A DNA stretch of 64,000 nt, from positions 1,488,001 through 1,552,000 of the forward strand of contig CAVOKO010000009.1 of the NCBI GenBank assembly GCA_963696525.1. The letters run 5' to 3'. Under the pieces are notes generated by a model. The model was not told where the DNA came from. It searched no databases and was given only the letters and a program-made list of their open reading frames with translations. The position numbers and the translations under genes were made by a program. How positions within the stretch are numbered: position 1 is the first letter of the stretch; each line of letters starts with the position of its first letter. The DNA comes from CAWBRT01 sp963696525. GTDB taxonomy: Bacteria > Acidobacteriota > Terriglobia > Terriglobales > Acidobacteriaceae. Positions 27,160-36,285 of this stretch are shown here, one piece after another.

Positions 27160-28503
27160 ATGTCTGAAAGAAAATACTGGGAAGAAGAATTAGAAACACT
27201 GCCCCGCCTGAAACTTGAGCAGTTACAGCTGAAGCGACTTCAGGAGCACTTGGCGTTTGCACATGATCGTTCTCCTTATTACCGGCAATCGTTTGCTGCC
27301 GCCGGTGTGAAACCGTCCGATCTGAAGCGCTTGGAAGATGTGCAGCGTTATCCGTTCACCGACAAGCAGGTTGAGCGTGACCGTCAGCTCGCAGTGCCGG
27401 ATCTCGGTGACATGGTGGCCGTGCCGGAGGACGAGATCGTATTCGTTTCGGCTTCCAGCGGTTCAACCGGTGTGCCCACACTCAGCCCGTTTACCCAGAA
27501 AGACTTCGATGACTTTCAAAACGTCGAATCGCGCCAGTATTGGAGCATTGGCATGCGACCGAAAGACCGCTACCTGCATGCGCTGAATTTCTCGCTATTC
27601 GTCGGTGGTCCAGACGTCATCGGCGCCCAAAACCTTGGTGCTCTCTGCATCTGGGCCGGCACTATTCCTTCGGACCGGCTGCTGTACATCATGAAACAAT
27701 TCAAGCCGACGATCACTTGGACGACGCCCTCCTATGCTTGGTACCTGGGTGAAACTGCGCTGAAGCAGGGAATTGATCCGGCCCGTGATTTATCGATTAG
27801 AAAAATCATCGTCGCCGGTGAGCCAGGGGGCTCGATTCCTGCGACTCGCGCTGCCATCGAACAGCTCTGGAGAGCGGACCTTTACGACTATTACGGCCTC
27901 TCCGACATCTTCGGTTCCTGCGCCGGCATGTGTCCGGAGAAAAACGGCCTACACCTGGCAGAGGACAACATTCTCCTGGAAGTGCTCGATCCGCACACCC
28001 TGGAACCTGTGCCCGATGGCCAGCCGGGAGAGATGGTATTGACTACTCTGCTGAAAGCCGCGCGGCCTATGATTCGCTTCCGTACCGGTGACATCGTTAC
28101 ACGTTTTCCCGATGAGTATCCGTGCGGTCGTACCTTCTCGCGCTTCGTTGTACAAGGCCGGATCGATGACATGTTCATTGTCTCCGGCGTGAATGTCTTT
28201 CCTAGCGATGTCGAACACGTCGTGCGTGGTATTCAGGGCCTGAACGGCGAATATCGCGTTTCGGTTTATACCCACGAGCACTTGACCCGCTTCGATGTGG
28301 AAGTGGAGGCGGGTGGATTCCATGAAGATGACGGCTCGGCGATAGCACAGCAGATTGCCAATCAGATCAAACTTCGCACAGGCGTGCGGCCAGAAAATGT
28401 AAAGGTCCTGGCGCCCGATACGCTTCCTCGCGCCACCCACAAGGCCAAGCGCCTTGTGAATCGGCAGACGGCCGAAGAGATATTGAAAGGAACTGGAATC
28501 TGA
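27160..28503 (+). CDS. Phenylacetate-CoA ligase-like adenylate-forming enzyme
   Basis: 447 residues, the PaaK size class. The AMP-binding P-loop is FVSASSGSTGVPTLSPFT (about 95-112); YDYYGLSDIFGSCAGMC (about 245) holds the adenine motif, IRFRTGDIVTRFPDEYPCGRTFSRFVVQGRIDDMFIVSGVNVFPSDVE marks the hinge and the C-terminal domain with the GVNVFP strand, and THKAKRLV near the end carries the likely catalytic lysine. PaaK-type enzymes activate aryl acids to CoA thioesters. No phenylacetate pathway genes are near, so another carboxylic acid is possible. The ATG at 27160 follows GAAGGA; the promoter must lie in the short divergent gap or within the opposing frame. Confidence 0.85.
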   Translation: MSERKYWEEELETLPRLKLEQLQLKRLQEHLAFAHDRSPYYRQSFAAAGVKPSDLKRLEDVQRYPFTDKQVERDRQLAVPDLGDMVAVPEDEIVFVSASSGSTGVPTLSPFTQKDFDDFQNVESRQYWSIGMRPKDRYLHALNFSLFVGGPDVIGAQNLGALCIWAGTIPSDRLLYIMKQFKPTITWTTPSYAWYLGETALKQGIDPARDLSIRKIIVAGEPGGSIPATRAAIEQLWRADLYDYYGLSDIFGSCAGMCPEKNGLHLAEDNILLEVLDPHTLEPVPDGQPGEMVLTTLLKAARPMIRFRTGDIVTRFPDEYPCGRTFSRFVVQGRIDDMFIVSGVNVFPSDVEHVVRGIQGLNGEYRVSVYTHEHLTRFDVEVEAGGFHEDDGSAIAQQIANQIKLRTGVRPENVKVLAPDTLPRATHKAKRLVNRQTAEEILKGTGI

Positions 28504-28697
28504 GGATCCTTTGGGGAAGCCGTGATCTCGTCCTCGTGATATGGGCGTAATTTCAACGGTCGCGAGAGCGAAATTCACCAGTTCTCGATTTGTTGATTAG
28601 CTTGATTGACTATTGTTTTCTTTCTCCACTCAGTCTGGTAGCATGGATGCTGAGATTTATGTTTCTGGAAACTCACAGCGTCGAGACGGGTTGCAGC

Positions 28698-28760
28698 ATG
28701 TGCGCTTGTTGCATGTGTCGGGCCCTAACTGTGGGTCATTCCAGGAATGCGAAGGCGTAG
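28698..28760 (+). CDS. Cysteine-rich leader peptide, 20 residues
   Basis: A 21-codon open frame reads MCACCMCRALTVGHSRNAKA then TAG: four of the first seven residues are cysteine. It ends 40 bases ahead of a strong intrinsic terminator and 145 bases ahead of a small membrane protein and a sulfate-exporter gene. This is the layout of a transcription-attenuation leader sensing charged tRNA-Cys, as described for cysteine-coding leader ORFs upstream of sulfur genes. The Shine-Dalgarno is weak (GACGGG about 8 bases ahead). I infer regulation from the arrangement; it has not been tested here. Confidence 0.7.
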   Translation: MCACCMCRALTVGHSRNAKA

Positions 28761-28805
28761 AGAAAAATCTAGCTCAGAAATTTCGCAATATCCGGAAAAG
28801 CCCAC
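28731..28805 (+). promoter_or_regulatory. Candidate antiterminator pairing of the cysteine leader
   Basis: GTGGGT at 28731-28736, inside codons 12-13 of the leader peptide, can pair with GCCCAC at 28800-28805, which is the 5' arm of the terminator. The two pairings exclude one another. A ribosome stalled on the Cys codons (28701-28718) would leave 28731 free, allowing the antiterminator; a ribosome reaching the stop would cover it and let the terminator form. The pairing is short (6-7 pairs with G-U ends), so it is a proposal. Confidence 0.45.
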
Positions 28806-28829
28806 GATAAAAGTCGTGGGCTTTTTGCT
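28800..28829 (+). terminator. Intrinsic terminator / attenuator hairpin
   Basis: GCCCACGA (28800-28807) pairs perfectly with TCGTGGGC (28814-28821) around a six-base loop, and TTTTTGCTTTT follows. It stands between the cysteine-rich leader peptide and the membrane protein/exporter operon, so it acts as an attenuator rather than as a gene-end terminator. Confidence 0.88.
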
Positions 28830-28904
28830 TTTGTCACCTGTAGCCGGATTAAAACCGATCGAAGCGGGCATCAGCAGCACTGCCGCGAGACAGGAGAGAA
28901 AACA

Positions 28905-29036
28905 ATGAACATTCACGAACAAGCGACGGGTGCGGAGCGAAAGATTGGACTGTCACTGGATGGCTGGGCAGTAGCGATTGCTCTGTTCCTGACAGCATTA
29001 GTTCGCGCGGGCGTGCTGAAGCGCGTTCCCTGGTAA
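28905..29036 (+). CDS. 43-residue single-pass membrane protein ahead of the sulfate exporter
   Basis: An ATG at 28905 with AGGAGAG about 7 bases ahead opens a 43-codon frame ending TAA at 29034. The product has a polar N-terminus (MNIHEQATGAERK), one hydrophobic helix (LDGWAVAIALFLTALVRAG) and a basic end (VLKRVPW). It is 28 bases ahead of the exporter start and behind the attenuator, so it belongs to the same transcript. The helix plus K-R-V-P-W end resembles a detached first membrane segment of a transporter; it may be a small partner subunit of the exporter. It has no name that I know. Confidence 0.65.
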   Translation: MNIHEQATGAERKIGLSLDGWAVAIALFLTALVRAGVLKRVPW

Positions 29037-29064
29037 TCGAAATTTCTTCTTCGGAGGCATGTGT

Positions 29065-30150
29065 ATGGCAAGCTCAATCGCTCTGCCGCAAGTCCAAGCG
29101 GGCAACTCGCCGAGGCGACTTCTGGCGATGGTTCCAGGTATCGCGTTGCTCGCCGTAGTTGGTTTAGCGGGTAAGTTTGTAGAACAGACAATCACCGCGT
29201 ACGGCAAGGCACATCATGTGGCGCTGCCGAATATCGAGTATGTATTGTGGGCCATCCTGTTTGGCCTTGTCATTTCAAATACGGTCGGCGTGGCGAATAT
29301 TTTCCAACCTAGCGTTGCGACCTATGAATTCTGGCTAAAGGTCGGCATCGTGTTCTTGGGGGTGAGATTTCTAGTTGGCGATGTTTTGAAGCTAGGCGTC
29401 GTTACTCTGGGACTGGTTGCGGTAGAAATCTCTATCTCTCTGGCGCTAATGACCGCGTTGGGCAAGCTGTTTAAGTTGACGCCAAAGCTGACTTCCCTGC
29501 TGGCGATCGGCTCGTCGGTTTGTGGTGTCTCAGCCATCATTGCCGCCAAGGGCGCCATCGAGGCCGATGACGAGGATTCTTCGTTTGCGATTGCGGCCAT
29601 CCTCGCTCTGGGCGCGCTTGCGCTCTTTACCTTTCCGCTGATCGGACATGCACTCGGCATGAACGACCGGTTGTTCGGATTGTGGTCCGGCCTAGCTGTA
29701 GACAACACTGCCGAGGCGGTTGCCACCGGTGCCCTCTACTCCAGCGCTGCCGGCAAATTGGCGGTTCTCGCCAAGACTACCCGCAACGCAATGATCGGAT
29801 TTGTCATCCTCGGCTATGCAGTGTACTGGGCCAGCCGCGGGCAAGCACGCGCTGTCGAAAATAAGGCAGGCTTTCTATGGCAGAAGTTTCCTAAGTTCGT
29901 GCTCGGATTCTTGCTGATCTCGATTCTTGCGTCGCTTCAGTTCTTCAATAAGGTCCAGATGGACTCCATCGCAAACCTATCGCGCTGGGCGTTTCTTTTG
30001 ACCTTCGCCGGCGTTGGCCTGCGTACGAATTTCCGCGAGATGCGCAAGCAAGGGGTACGACCATTTATTGTCGGCGCTTTGGGCGAAGTTGTGATCGCGG
30101 CGCTGACGCTTGGCCTGGTACTCGGAGCAGATAAGTTGTTTCACCTTTGA
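29065..30150 (+). CDS. YeiH-type putative sulfate exporter family transporter
   Basis: 361 residues from the ATG at 29065, preferred over the ATG at 29059 because GGAGG ends only 1 base before the latter and 7 before the former. The protein has about ten membrane segments and the UPF0324 signatures LWAILFGLVISNTVG, FWLKVGIVFLGVRFL, LAIGSSVCGVSAIIAA and a late TFAGVGLRTNFREMRKQGVRP. Family members are predicted to export sulfate and some are linked to sulfonate catabolism. The upstream cysteine-sensing leader and the cysK gene downstream tie it to sulfur balance; exporting sulfite or sulfate set free by the sulfonate island is a reasonable job for it. Confidence 0.85.
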   Translation: MASSIALPQVQAGNSPRRLLAMVPGIALLAVVGLAGKFVEQTITAYGKAHHVALPNIEYVLWAILFGLVISNTVGVANIFQPSVATYEFWLKVGIVFLGVRFLVGDVLKLGVVTLGLVAVEISISLALMTALGKLFKLTPKLTSLLAIGSSVCGVSAIIAAKGAIEADDEDSSFAIAAILALGALALFTFPLIGHALGMNDRLFGLWSGLAVDNTAEAVATGALYSSAAGKLAVLAKTTRNAMIGFVILGYAVYWASRGQARAVENKAGFLWQKFPKFVLGFLLISILASLQFFNKVQMDSIANLSRWAFLLTFAGVGLRTNFREMRKQGVRPFIVGALGEVVIAALTLGLVLGADKLFHL

Positions 30151-30369
30151 TCCCTATGCGTAGCGGACCGGCTTGCTGCTCTCAGAACGCGATCTCGCTG
30201 GGTATTCGATTTCGAGCGCGGCCCTGGTCGAGGCTGGCCGGCACAAAATTGTAAACGGGAAACCGTAACTTCTGATGGAGGAAGCAATTTTTAAAGACAT
30301 TGCCTCCTATATTTCATCTGTATGGGTATAGCGGCCCGAAGGGCTGGATATCTTTCTTGGAGATGATAC

Positions 30370-31365
30370 ATGACTATTGCTGCTAGTGTTACCGAGCTTA
30401 TAGGGCGTACTCCGCTCGTTCAACTGAACCGGGTGACGGAAGGCTCTTTCGCCAAAGTCGTCGCCAAGCTGGAGAGTGCAAACCCTGCAAATAGTGTAAA
30501 AGACCGGATCGGGCTTGCTATGATCGAAGCCGCCGAGCGCGAAGGCAAGATAAAGCCCGGCAAGACTGTGTTGATCGAGCCGACCAGTGGCAACACTGGA
30601 ATCGCTCTGGCCTTTGTCGCTGCCGTCAAGGGATACAAACTGATACTCACGATGCCGGAAACGATGAGCCTGGAGCGTCGCGTTCTCCTGCGGGCCTTCG
30701 GGGCCGACATTGTGCTAACTCCCGGCGCCAACGGTATGAAAGGGGCGTTACTCAAAGCTGAAGAGATTCTCAGCCAGACGCCGGACGGCTATATCCTGCA
30801 GCAGTTCGACAACCCCGCCAACCCGAAGATTCATTTCGAAACCACTGGCCCCGAAATCTGGAATGATACCGATGGAAAGGTGGATATTCTCGTCTCCGGC
30901 ATCGGGACCGGCGGCACGCTGACCGGCATCAGCGAATACATTAAACCCAAGAAACCGCAGTTTAAGGCCGTTGCCGTGGAGCCGACCGACAGTCCCGTGC
31001 TCTCGGGCGGCAAACCGGGACCGCATAAGATCCAAGGCATCGGCGCCGGCTTTGTCCCCAAGGTTCTGAAGACAGATCTCATCGACGAAATCGTCCAGGT
31101 CACCAACGACGAGGCAATTGCGATCGCGCGACGCCTGCCGCTGGAAGAAGGATTGCTGGTCGGCATCTCTTCGGGAGCGGCGGTGAGCGCGGCGATCAAG
31201 GTTGCGCAGCGTCCGGAGAACGCCGGCAAGCTGATCGTGGTGATCCTGCCGGATTTCGGCGAGCGCTATCTTTCCAGTGTGCTGTTCGATCAGCCAAGGC
31301 AGGAGGTCCAGCAACTGAAGGCGTCTCCGATTGCTGAAGCCGCGCCGGTCGCCGCGAAAAACTAG
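30370..31365 (+). CDS. cysK: Cysteine synthase (O-acetylserine sulfhydrylase)
   Basis: 331 residues. PLP lysine in PANSVKDRIGLAMIE (about residue 41), the substrate loop EPTSGNTGIALAFVAA, the phosphate-binding GIGTGGTLTGI and the late SGAAVSAAI are all intact, matching CysK rather than the CysM form. It joins sulfide to O-acetyl-L-serine in the cytoplasm to give cysteine. GGAG sits 7 bases ahead of the ATG. A 219-base gap separates it from the exporter; an imperfect inverted repeat (GGAGGAAGCAAT / ATTGCCTCC, about 30277-30307) lies in that gap without a T-tract, so cotranscription or its own promoter are both possible. Confidence 0.93.
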   Translation: MTIAASVTELIGRTPLVQLNRVTEGSFAKVVAKLESANPANSVKDRIGLAMIEAAEREGKIKPGKTVLIEPTSGNTGIALAFVAAVKGYKLILTMPETMSLERRVLLRAFGADIVLTPGANGMKGALLKAEEILSQTPDGYILQQFDNPANPKIHFETTGPEIWNDTDGKVDILVSGIGTGGTLTGISEYIKPKKPQFKAVAVEPTDSPVLSGGKPGPHKIQGIGAGFVPKVLKTDLIDEIVQVTNDEAIAIARRLPLEEGLLVGISSGAAVSAAIKVAQRPENAGKLIVVILPDFGERYLSSVLFDQPRQEVQQLKASPIAEAAPVAAKN

Positions 31366-31615
31366 GCATCCAATGCGATCTACACACGTACCTGATTCGC
31401 GGCCCCACACAGGTAGGGCTGCGAATCGGGCGGCGAAGTAGCGAGAGCAGATTTCCACTGTCGTAAGATCCAGCCGCTGTGACGTCTCCCCTAGACCGGC
31501 AATACCCGGTAGAATTAGAGGGATAAGCACTGTACCTTCGTTATCATCCAAATTGTGAGACATCTAGCTGGGTGTATTCGGAGGCAGAGTTCACCGCACC
31601 AGGGACTTAACCCAC

Positions 31616-32883
31616 ATGGGAACGACGACATCAACTCCTCTCAAGCCAAACTTGGATTCTCTGCGGATCTCGGAGGAACAGCGTAAAAGCAACGCCTCAG
31701 GCAAACGCTGGGTCTGGATCGGCTTCACCGTTTTTGTAATCATTTTGCTGGCTGTCGTGGGCTTCGCTTATCTTGGTCGAAAAGCGGAAGTCGAAGTGGC
31801 GGTCGTGCGCAGGCCCGCCACCGGAGCCGCCGGGGTACTTAATGCCAGCGGCTATGTCACTCCGCGCCGCCGCGCCACCATCGCGGCCAAGATCACCGGA
31901 AGAGTCACAGGCATTTTTTTCGAAGAAGGCACACGCCTATCGCGACAAGATCCTGCGCATTCCCGGGGCGAAGTACATTACGCACAACAACTGGTTCGGT
32001 GGTGTGTACAAGGATGAAAAGAATTTTTCCCCTCAGTTCGTGTTGACCCGGAAAACCAGCGAAAAGTCTTCCCTGAGTTTGTCGTTCCTGACGATCAATG
32101 GAACCTATTCTCGAAGGACTGCGAGGGCGCCATCGTCGGTGCGCGCACCATGGAGCGTTTTCACTGGAAAATCGGCGACCGCATCCCGACCCGATCAAAA
32201 CGACTCTTTATGGTGGTGGTTCCTGGGAGTTCAACATCGATGGCGTCTACCACGGCAAGCGCGCCGAGAATGATGAAACCCAGTTCTGGTTTCGGTGGGA
32301 GTACTTCGAAGAGCGCATGCCGGACCGGTTCAAGGGCCAGATTGGCTGGTACGTCCTTCGCGTGGAGAATCCCGACGACTCTCCGCGCATCGCCAGGGCG
32401 ATCGATGACGAATTCGCCAACTCTCCCTACGAGACAAAGACTGAAACCGAATCGGCGTTTGCCGCAAGCTGGGTCAAACAGTTCGGAAACATCCAATTTC
32501 TGATTGTTACCATTGGCTCGGTGGTATTTTTCACCCTGCTCCTGGTCACCGGAAATACCATGGCGATTTCTGTCCGCGAACGGACTTCGGAGCTGGCAGT
32601 TCTTAAAGCCATCGGCTTCTCGGACCGCTATGTCCTCTTCTTCGTTCTCAGCGAATCACTGGTGATTGCTCTCAGCGGCGGTCTGCTTGGTCTGCTTCTC
32701 GCATTTTTGGCAATGCCGGCTCTGGCACAGGCTTTAAATGGAATGCTACCCAATCTTGTTCTGTCTCCGTCTCTGCTTGTGTTCGGTCTTTTCACCGCTC
32801 TTATCGTAGGCTTTGCTAGTGGCATACTTCCTGGCATCGGCGCCATGCGCATGCGCGTCGTCAACGCGCTCCGAAAGGCTTGA
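31616..32883 (+). pseudogene. Fused remnant: HlyD-type adaptor N-terminus joined to an FtsX/MacB-type permease, with frameshifts
   Basis: The first about 105 codons encode an efflux adaptor start: cytoplasmic N-term, membrane anchor WVWIGFTVFVIILLAVVGFAYLG, then VLNASGYVTPRRRATIAAKITGRVTGIFFEEGTRL. At about 31935 the sequence switches to the inside of an ABC permease, read in other frames: AYRDKILRIPGAKYITHNNWFGGVYKDEKNF, then KVFPEFVVPDDQWN..GARTMERFHWKIGDRIP, then from about 32190 TTLYGGGSWEFNIDGVYHG down to an intact C-terminal FtsX domain ending LPGIGAMRMRVVNALRKA. So a deletion has removed the adaptor body, the ATPase gene expected between, and the permease start, and two frameshifts followed. 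The next permease gene starts 3 bases after its stop. Confidence 0.8.
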
Positions 32884-32885
32884 GC

Positions 32886-34169
32886 ATGCTTTCAAAGCTT
32901 TTCTTCGGGTTGCTGGTCACCGTAGCCGTGATCTTGGTGCTTCTGCTCGTTTTGATCGTACTTGGGGGAATCATTGCCGGCCTACTCGCACCTTTTGTCG
33001 GTTCAGTCCCGATCTCGTATAACTTCCGCAGCCTCAGAGCACGCTGGACCTCCACCATTGTCGCTATTCTCGGTATAGCCGGCACGGTTGGAGTTTTCGT
33101 GGCGATGCTATCACTTGCTCGTGGGTTCAAGGCAACCCTGGTTGCCTCCGGTTCGCCCGGCAATGCGCTTGTCATGCGTGCCGGTGCTACGAGCGAGATG
33201 ATGGGTGGAATCACTCTGGATTCCGTCAGGGTTGTTCAAGACGCCCCCGGGGTTGCCCGGGACAGCTGGGGACCCCTTGTCACCCAAGAAGTCGTCGGGG
33301 TTATTCCATTTCCCCTCCTCAGCACTGGCACCGATGCCAATGTCCAAGTCCGCGGTGTTTCCCCTAATGTCTTTCGGATCCGCACCTTCGCAAGAATTGT
33401 TCAGGGCCGGATGTTTGATCCCGGCCTGCCTGAGCTCGTAGTGGGCAAGAATGCTTCGCGGACATACTCGGGTTTGACGGTCGGCAACAAGGTCAATTTC
33501 GGCGGTGGGCGATGGCAAGTTATCGGCGTCTTTGACGCTGGAGGCTCTTCCTTTGACTCGGAAGTCTGGTGTGACGCACGCATCCTAAATCAGGTCCTCA
33601 AGCGCCCTGAGAATATATTTCAATCCGCAACAGTCCATCTTTCCTCCCCCGATTCTTTTCAGCAGTTCAAGGACGCAGTCACATCGGATCCGCGCATGAA
33701 CGTGGACGTAATTCGCGAAATCGACTACTACGCCAAGCAATCGACCACCATGACCCGTCTGATCACTGTTCTCGGTGGCCTCGTCGCAGCCATTATGGCG
33801 ATCGGCGCGGTTTTTGGCGCTCTTAACACTATGTATTCCGCCGTTGCCGAAAGAGGCCGTGAAATCGCTACTATGCGTGCCCTAGGTTTTTCTGCCTGGA
33901 ATGTCATCCTTTCTTTTCTGTTCGAGGCGCTGCTGATTTCCTTTGTCGCCGGCCTGATCGGCTGCCTCGCGGTTCTCCCCCTCAATGGCTTGACGACTAA
34001 CACCATGAATTTTCAGACCTTCTCTAATCTCTCTTTCGCCTTCAAAATCACCTTCGATCTCCTGCTCATGGGTGTGCTCTTCGCTCTTGTTATGGGCGTT
34101 CTTGGTGGAATGCTTCCCGCGGTCCGTGCGGCCTTTCGGCCCGTTGCCGTCGCGCTTCGCGAGCTGTGA
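32886..34169 (+). CDS. ABC transporter permease, FtsX/MacB type
   Basis: 427 residues from the ATG just after the pseudogene stop. A hydrophobic N-terminus (FFGLLVTVAVILVLLLVLIVLGGIIAGLLAP) precedes VPISYNFRSLRARWTSTIVAILGIAGTVGVFVAMLSLARGF, the usual opening of MacB-type permeases. A periplasmic domain (about 90-290) is followed by three helices containing LITVLGGLVAAIMAIGAVFGALNTMYSAVAERGREIATMRALGFSAWNVILSFLFEALLISF, the FtsX signature, and a final segment ending PAVRAAFRPVAVALREL. It should need an ATPase and an adaptor, but the adaptor is broken and no matching ATPase is present here, so it may be stranded. Confidence 0.85.
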   Translation: MLSKLFFGLLVTVAVILVLLLVLIVLGGIIAGLLAPFVGSVPISYNFRSLRARWTSTIVAILGIAGTVGVFVAMLSLARGFKATLVASGSPGNALVMRAGATSEMMGGITLDSVRVVQDAPGVARDSWGPLVTQEVVGVIPFPLLSTGTDANVQVRGVSPNVFRIRTFARIVQGRMFDPGLPELVVGKNASRTYSGLTVGNKVNFGGGRWQVIGVFDAGGSSFDSEVWCDARILNQVLKRPENIFQSATVHLSSPDSFQQFKDAVTSDPRMNVDVIREIDYYAKQSTTMTRLITVLGGLVAAIMAIGAVFGALNTMYSAVAERGREIATMRALGFSAWNVILSFLFEALLISFVAGLIGCLAVLPLNGLTTNTMNFQTFSNLSFAFKITFDLLLMGVLFALVMGVLGGMLPAVRAAFRPVAVALREL

Positions 34170-34428
34170 GGCGATGGGTTGCGTTCGCGTAACACGAATA
34201 CGCATTCAAGACTTCGACTGGGCGCGATCTAGGCTCTGATCGGGTAGTTAGCAGCTACAATGTTGTCGGGTCTGTGTCCGAAGCGGAAGAGATGCTCACA
34301 CTAGCACCACACTTTGTGCGGAGGCGGAAAACTGGATCAGAACAACACACCCGGAACTGCTTTAGTCCTGTGCTCATTCTGAACCCTCCATTTGTGCATG
34401 TAGTCTAGTGGTACTCTCGTACAGTTTT

Positions 34429-35343
34429 CTAGTGTACAGCCGCGTCCTCATCTTTGCGGGCCGAAACCGCCTGATCCTGGCCCATCTGGGCGTAGGCATC
34501 CAGGAAATCTGCGGCATTGACCGCGCCTGCGGCGAAGGACTTTATGGCCTCCTCGTGCAGCAATTCAAGTGCTTCCTGCTTGCATACCTGGTACTGCTTG
34601 GAAGTAAGCATACTGAATTCCCGCGGCCTGGGAAGGTGGACTTCAATAACCTTCTTCACGCGCGCCGGCTTGTTGGTTAGAATTAACAGCCTATCCGCAA
34701 GGAAAATGGCTTCCTCCAGCTCCGAGGTGACAAAGAGGTTTGTTCCCCGATGCTCCTCAAACAGCCTCACGTAGTACTCCTGCATGAGCACACGGGTCAT
34801 GGCATCCAGTCCTCGAAAGGGCTCGTCCATTAGCATGACTTTGGGCTGGTTGATCATGGCCCGAATCAGCTCCGCCCGTCGCTGCATCCCGCCTGAGAGC
34901 TGTGATGGATACTTATCCTTGAAGTCCTTGAGACCGACCAACTCCAGAAGTCTTATGGTTTCTTCCTCGTATACTTCCTTGGACAGCTTGCGCTGGACCC
35001 GAGGGCCGTAGCTGACGTTCTCGAAGGTGGTCATCCAAGGAAAGAGGGCTGTCTCCTGAAACACGACCAGCCTGTCCGGGCCCCGGCCCGAAACGGCCTT
35101 TCCATCAATGAGGATCTTGCCGCAATCCGGGTTCTCATAGCCGGCCAGCAGGTTCACGAGTGTAGTCTTGCCGCAGCCCGAGGGGCCGATCATCACCGAG
35201 AGCCTGGCTTTCTCCAGGGTAAAGGAGCAGTCGCTCAAGACCTGTTTATGCAGAAGGCCCAAACCGAAGCCCTTGGAGACTTTATCCACGACCATCTCGC
35301 TGGCGAGTATGGCCGGTGCCATTTGCGTTGCGCTCGCGCTCAT
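34429..35343 (-). CDS. NitT/TauT-type ABC ATPase with degenerate H-loop
   Basis: 304 residues. Walker A GPSGCGKTT (53-61), Q-loop in VVFQETALFPW, signature LSGGMQRR (149-156) and Walker B VMLMDEP (169-175) are intact, but the switch histidine is replaced: FVTSELEEA has Ser207 where partners have His. The C-terminal extension (RPREFSMLTSKQYQVCKQEALELLHEEA) is shared with the other ATPase of this operon. It is the last gene of a leftward importer operon and overlaps nothing; 12 bases separate it from the permease. With the ATPase at 36286-37134, which keeps its histidine, it probably forms an unequal pair. Substrate: a sulfonate by context. Confidence 0.9.
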   Translation of the reverse strand: MSASATQMAPAILASEMVVDKVSKGFGLGLLHKQVLSDCSFTLEKARLSVMIGPSGCGKTTLVNLLAGYENPDCGKILIDGKAVSGRGPDRLVVFQETALFPWMTTFENVSYGPRVQRKLSKEVYEEETIRLLELVGLKDFKDKYPSQLSGGMQRRAELIRAMINQPKVMLMDEPFRGLDAMTRVLMQEYYVRLFEEHRGTNLFVTSELEEAIFLADRLLILTNKPARVKKVIEVHLPRPREFSMLTSKQYQVCKQEALELLHEEAIKSFAAGAVNAADFLDAYAQMGQDQAVSARKDEDAAVH

Positions 35344-35355
35344 GAAAGAACCTCC

Positions 35356-36162
35356 TTAAAATGTCCGCAGCCAAGGGGTCAATCGGCTGCCGATCAGGCG
35401 AATCAGCGCTGAAGAAATGTAGCCGGCGATACCGATGCTTGTCATGCCAATGACGATCATGGGATAGTCTCCCGCAACATACGACTGCCACGTGAGGAAA
35501 CCCAGGCCTGAACGGCTGGCGATCATTTCAGCGGCCACGACCACAGCCCAGGTAATACCCATGCCCACGGTCATGCCCACGACGATGCTAGGCAGGGTGG
35601 CCGGCACCATGACCTTCCAGAAGATGTCCGCACGAGTTGAGCCCAGCGAATAAGCCGCGCGGATATAGCGGGCGTCTATGCTGCGCGCACCACCGATAAT
35701 GTTGAGCACCACAGTGAAGAAGGCGCCCAAAAAGGTCACGAACATCATGGACAGCTCGTTGGTCGGCCAGAAGATGACTGCGATGGGCACCCAGGCCAGA
35801 GGCGGGATCGGCCGCATGATCTCGAAAACCGGGTAGATAAGCTCGCGCGCGGTCTTGTTCACGCCCAGCAGTAGACCAAGCGGAATCCCAAGGACCTGTG
35901 CGACGGCAAAGCCGATTAAGATGCGCATACAACTGTCAGCCCAAGATATCCAGTAAGTCTTACTGACCAACTGCTCCCCAAGTTCCTTGAGCACAGACGA
36001 AGGCGGCGGAACGTTGCCGACAATCGGGACACCCAAACGCGAGCACAACTCCCAAAGCACCGTGAACAATATCACGGCGGAAATGCCGCGAAAAGTCGTG
36101 AGGCTGAACACTTTTTTCTTGAGTTTTACCCAGTTGAATCCATGCATTGAACTTTGCGACAT
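35356..36162 (-). CDS. NitT/TauT-type ABC permease
   Basis: 268 residues with about six membrane segments (SsuC/TauC size). It carries the EAA-type coupling loop region AYSLGSTRADIFWKVMVPATLPSIVVGMTVGMGITWAVVVAAEM and the family opening FTVLWELCSRLGVPIVGNVPPPSSVLKELGE. The protein should pair with the other permease of the operon (37131-38021) to form the membrane pore. A 123-base gap precedes it, between the two permease-ATPase pairs, which suggests that the operon arose by duplication of a permease-ATPase unit. Confidence 0.9.
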   Translation of the reverse strand: MSQSSMHGFNWVKLKKKVFSLTTFRGISAVILFTVLWELCSRLGVPIVGNVPPPSSVLKELGEQLVSKTYWISWADSCMRILIGFAVAQVLGIPLGLLLGVNKTARELIYPVFEIMRPIPPLAWVPIAVIFWPTNELSMMFVTFLGAFFTVVLNIIGGARSIDARYIRAAYSLGSTRADIFWKVMVPATLPSIVVGMTVGMGITWAVVVAAEMIASRSGLGFLTWQSYVAGDYPMIVIGMTSIGIAGYISSALIRLIGSRLTPWLRTF

Positions 36163-36285
36163 GACAAACGTCTCCGTAGTTCTTTCACAGCCGCGGTGCG
36201 AGAAGCCTGTTTTCAGAACTATCTTTCAATTGCTCAACTCCACTCTGGCAGGCTTTTCCAACCTTGCCGACGCCTCGGAGGTCTC

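Noticed and set aside
30277..30307. Inverted repeat ahead of cysK as a terminator or riboswitch
   Set aside because: The stem is bulged, lacks a T-tract, and the local short frame has no cysteine codons; no known riboswitch pattern was seen.
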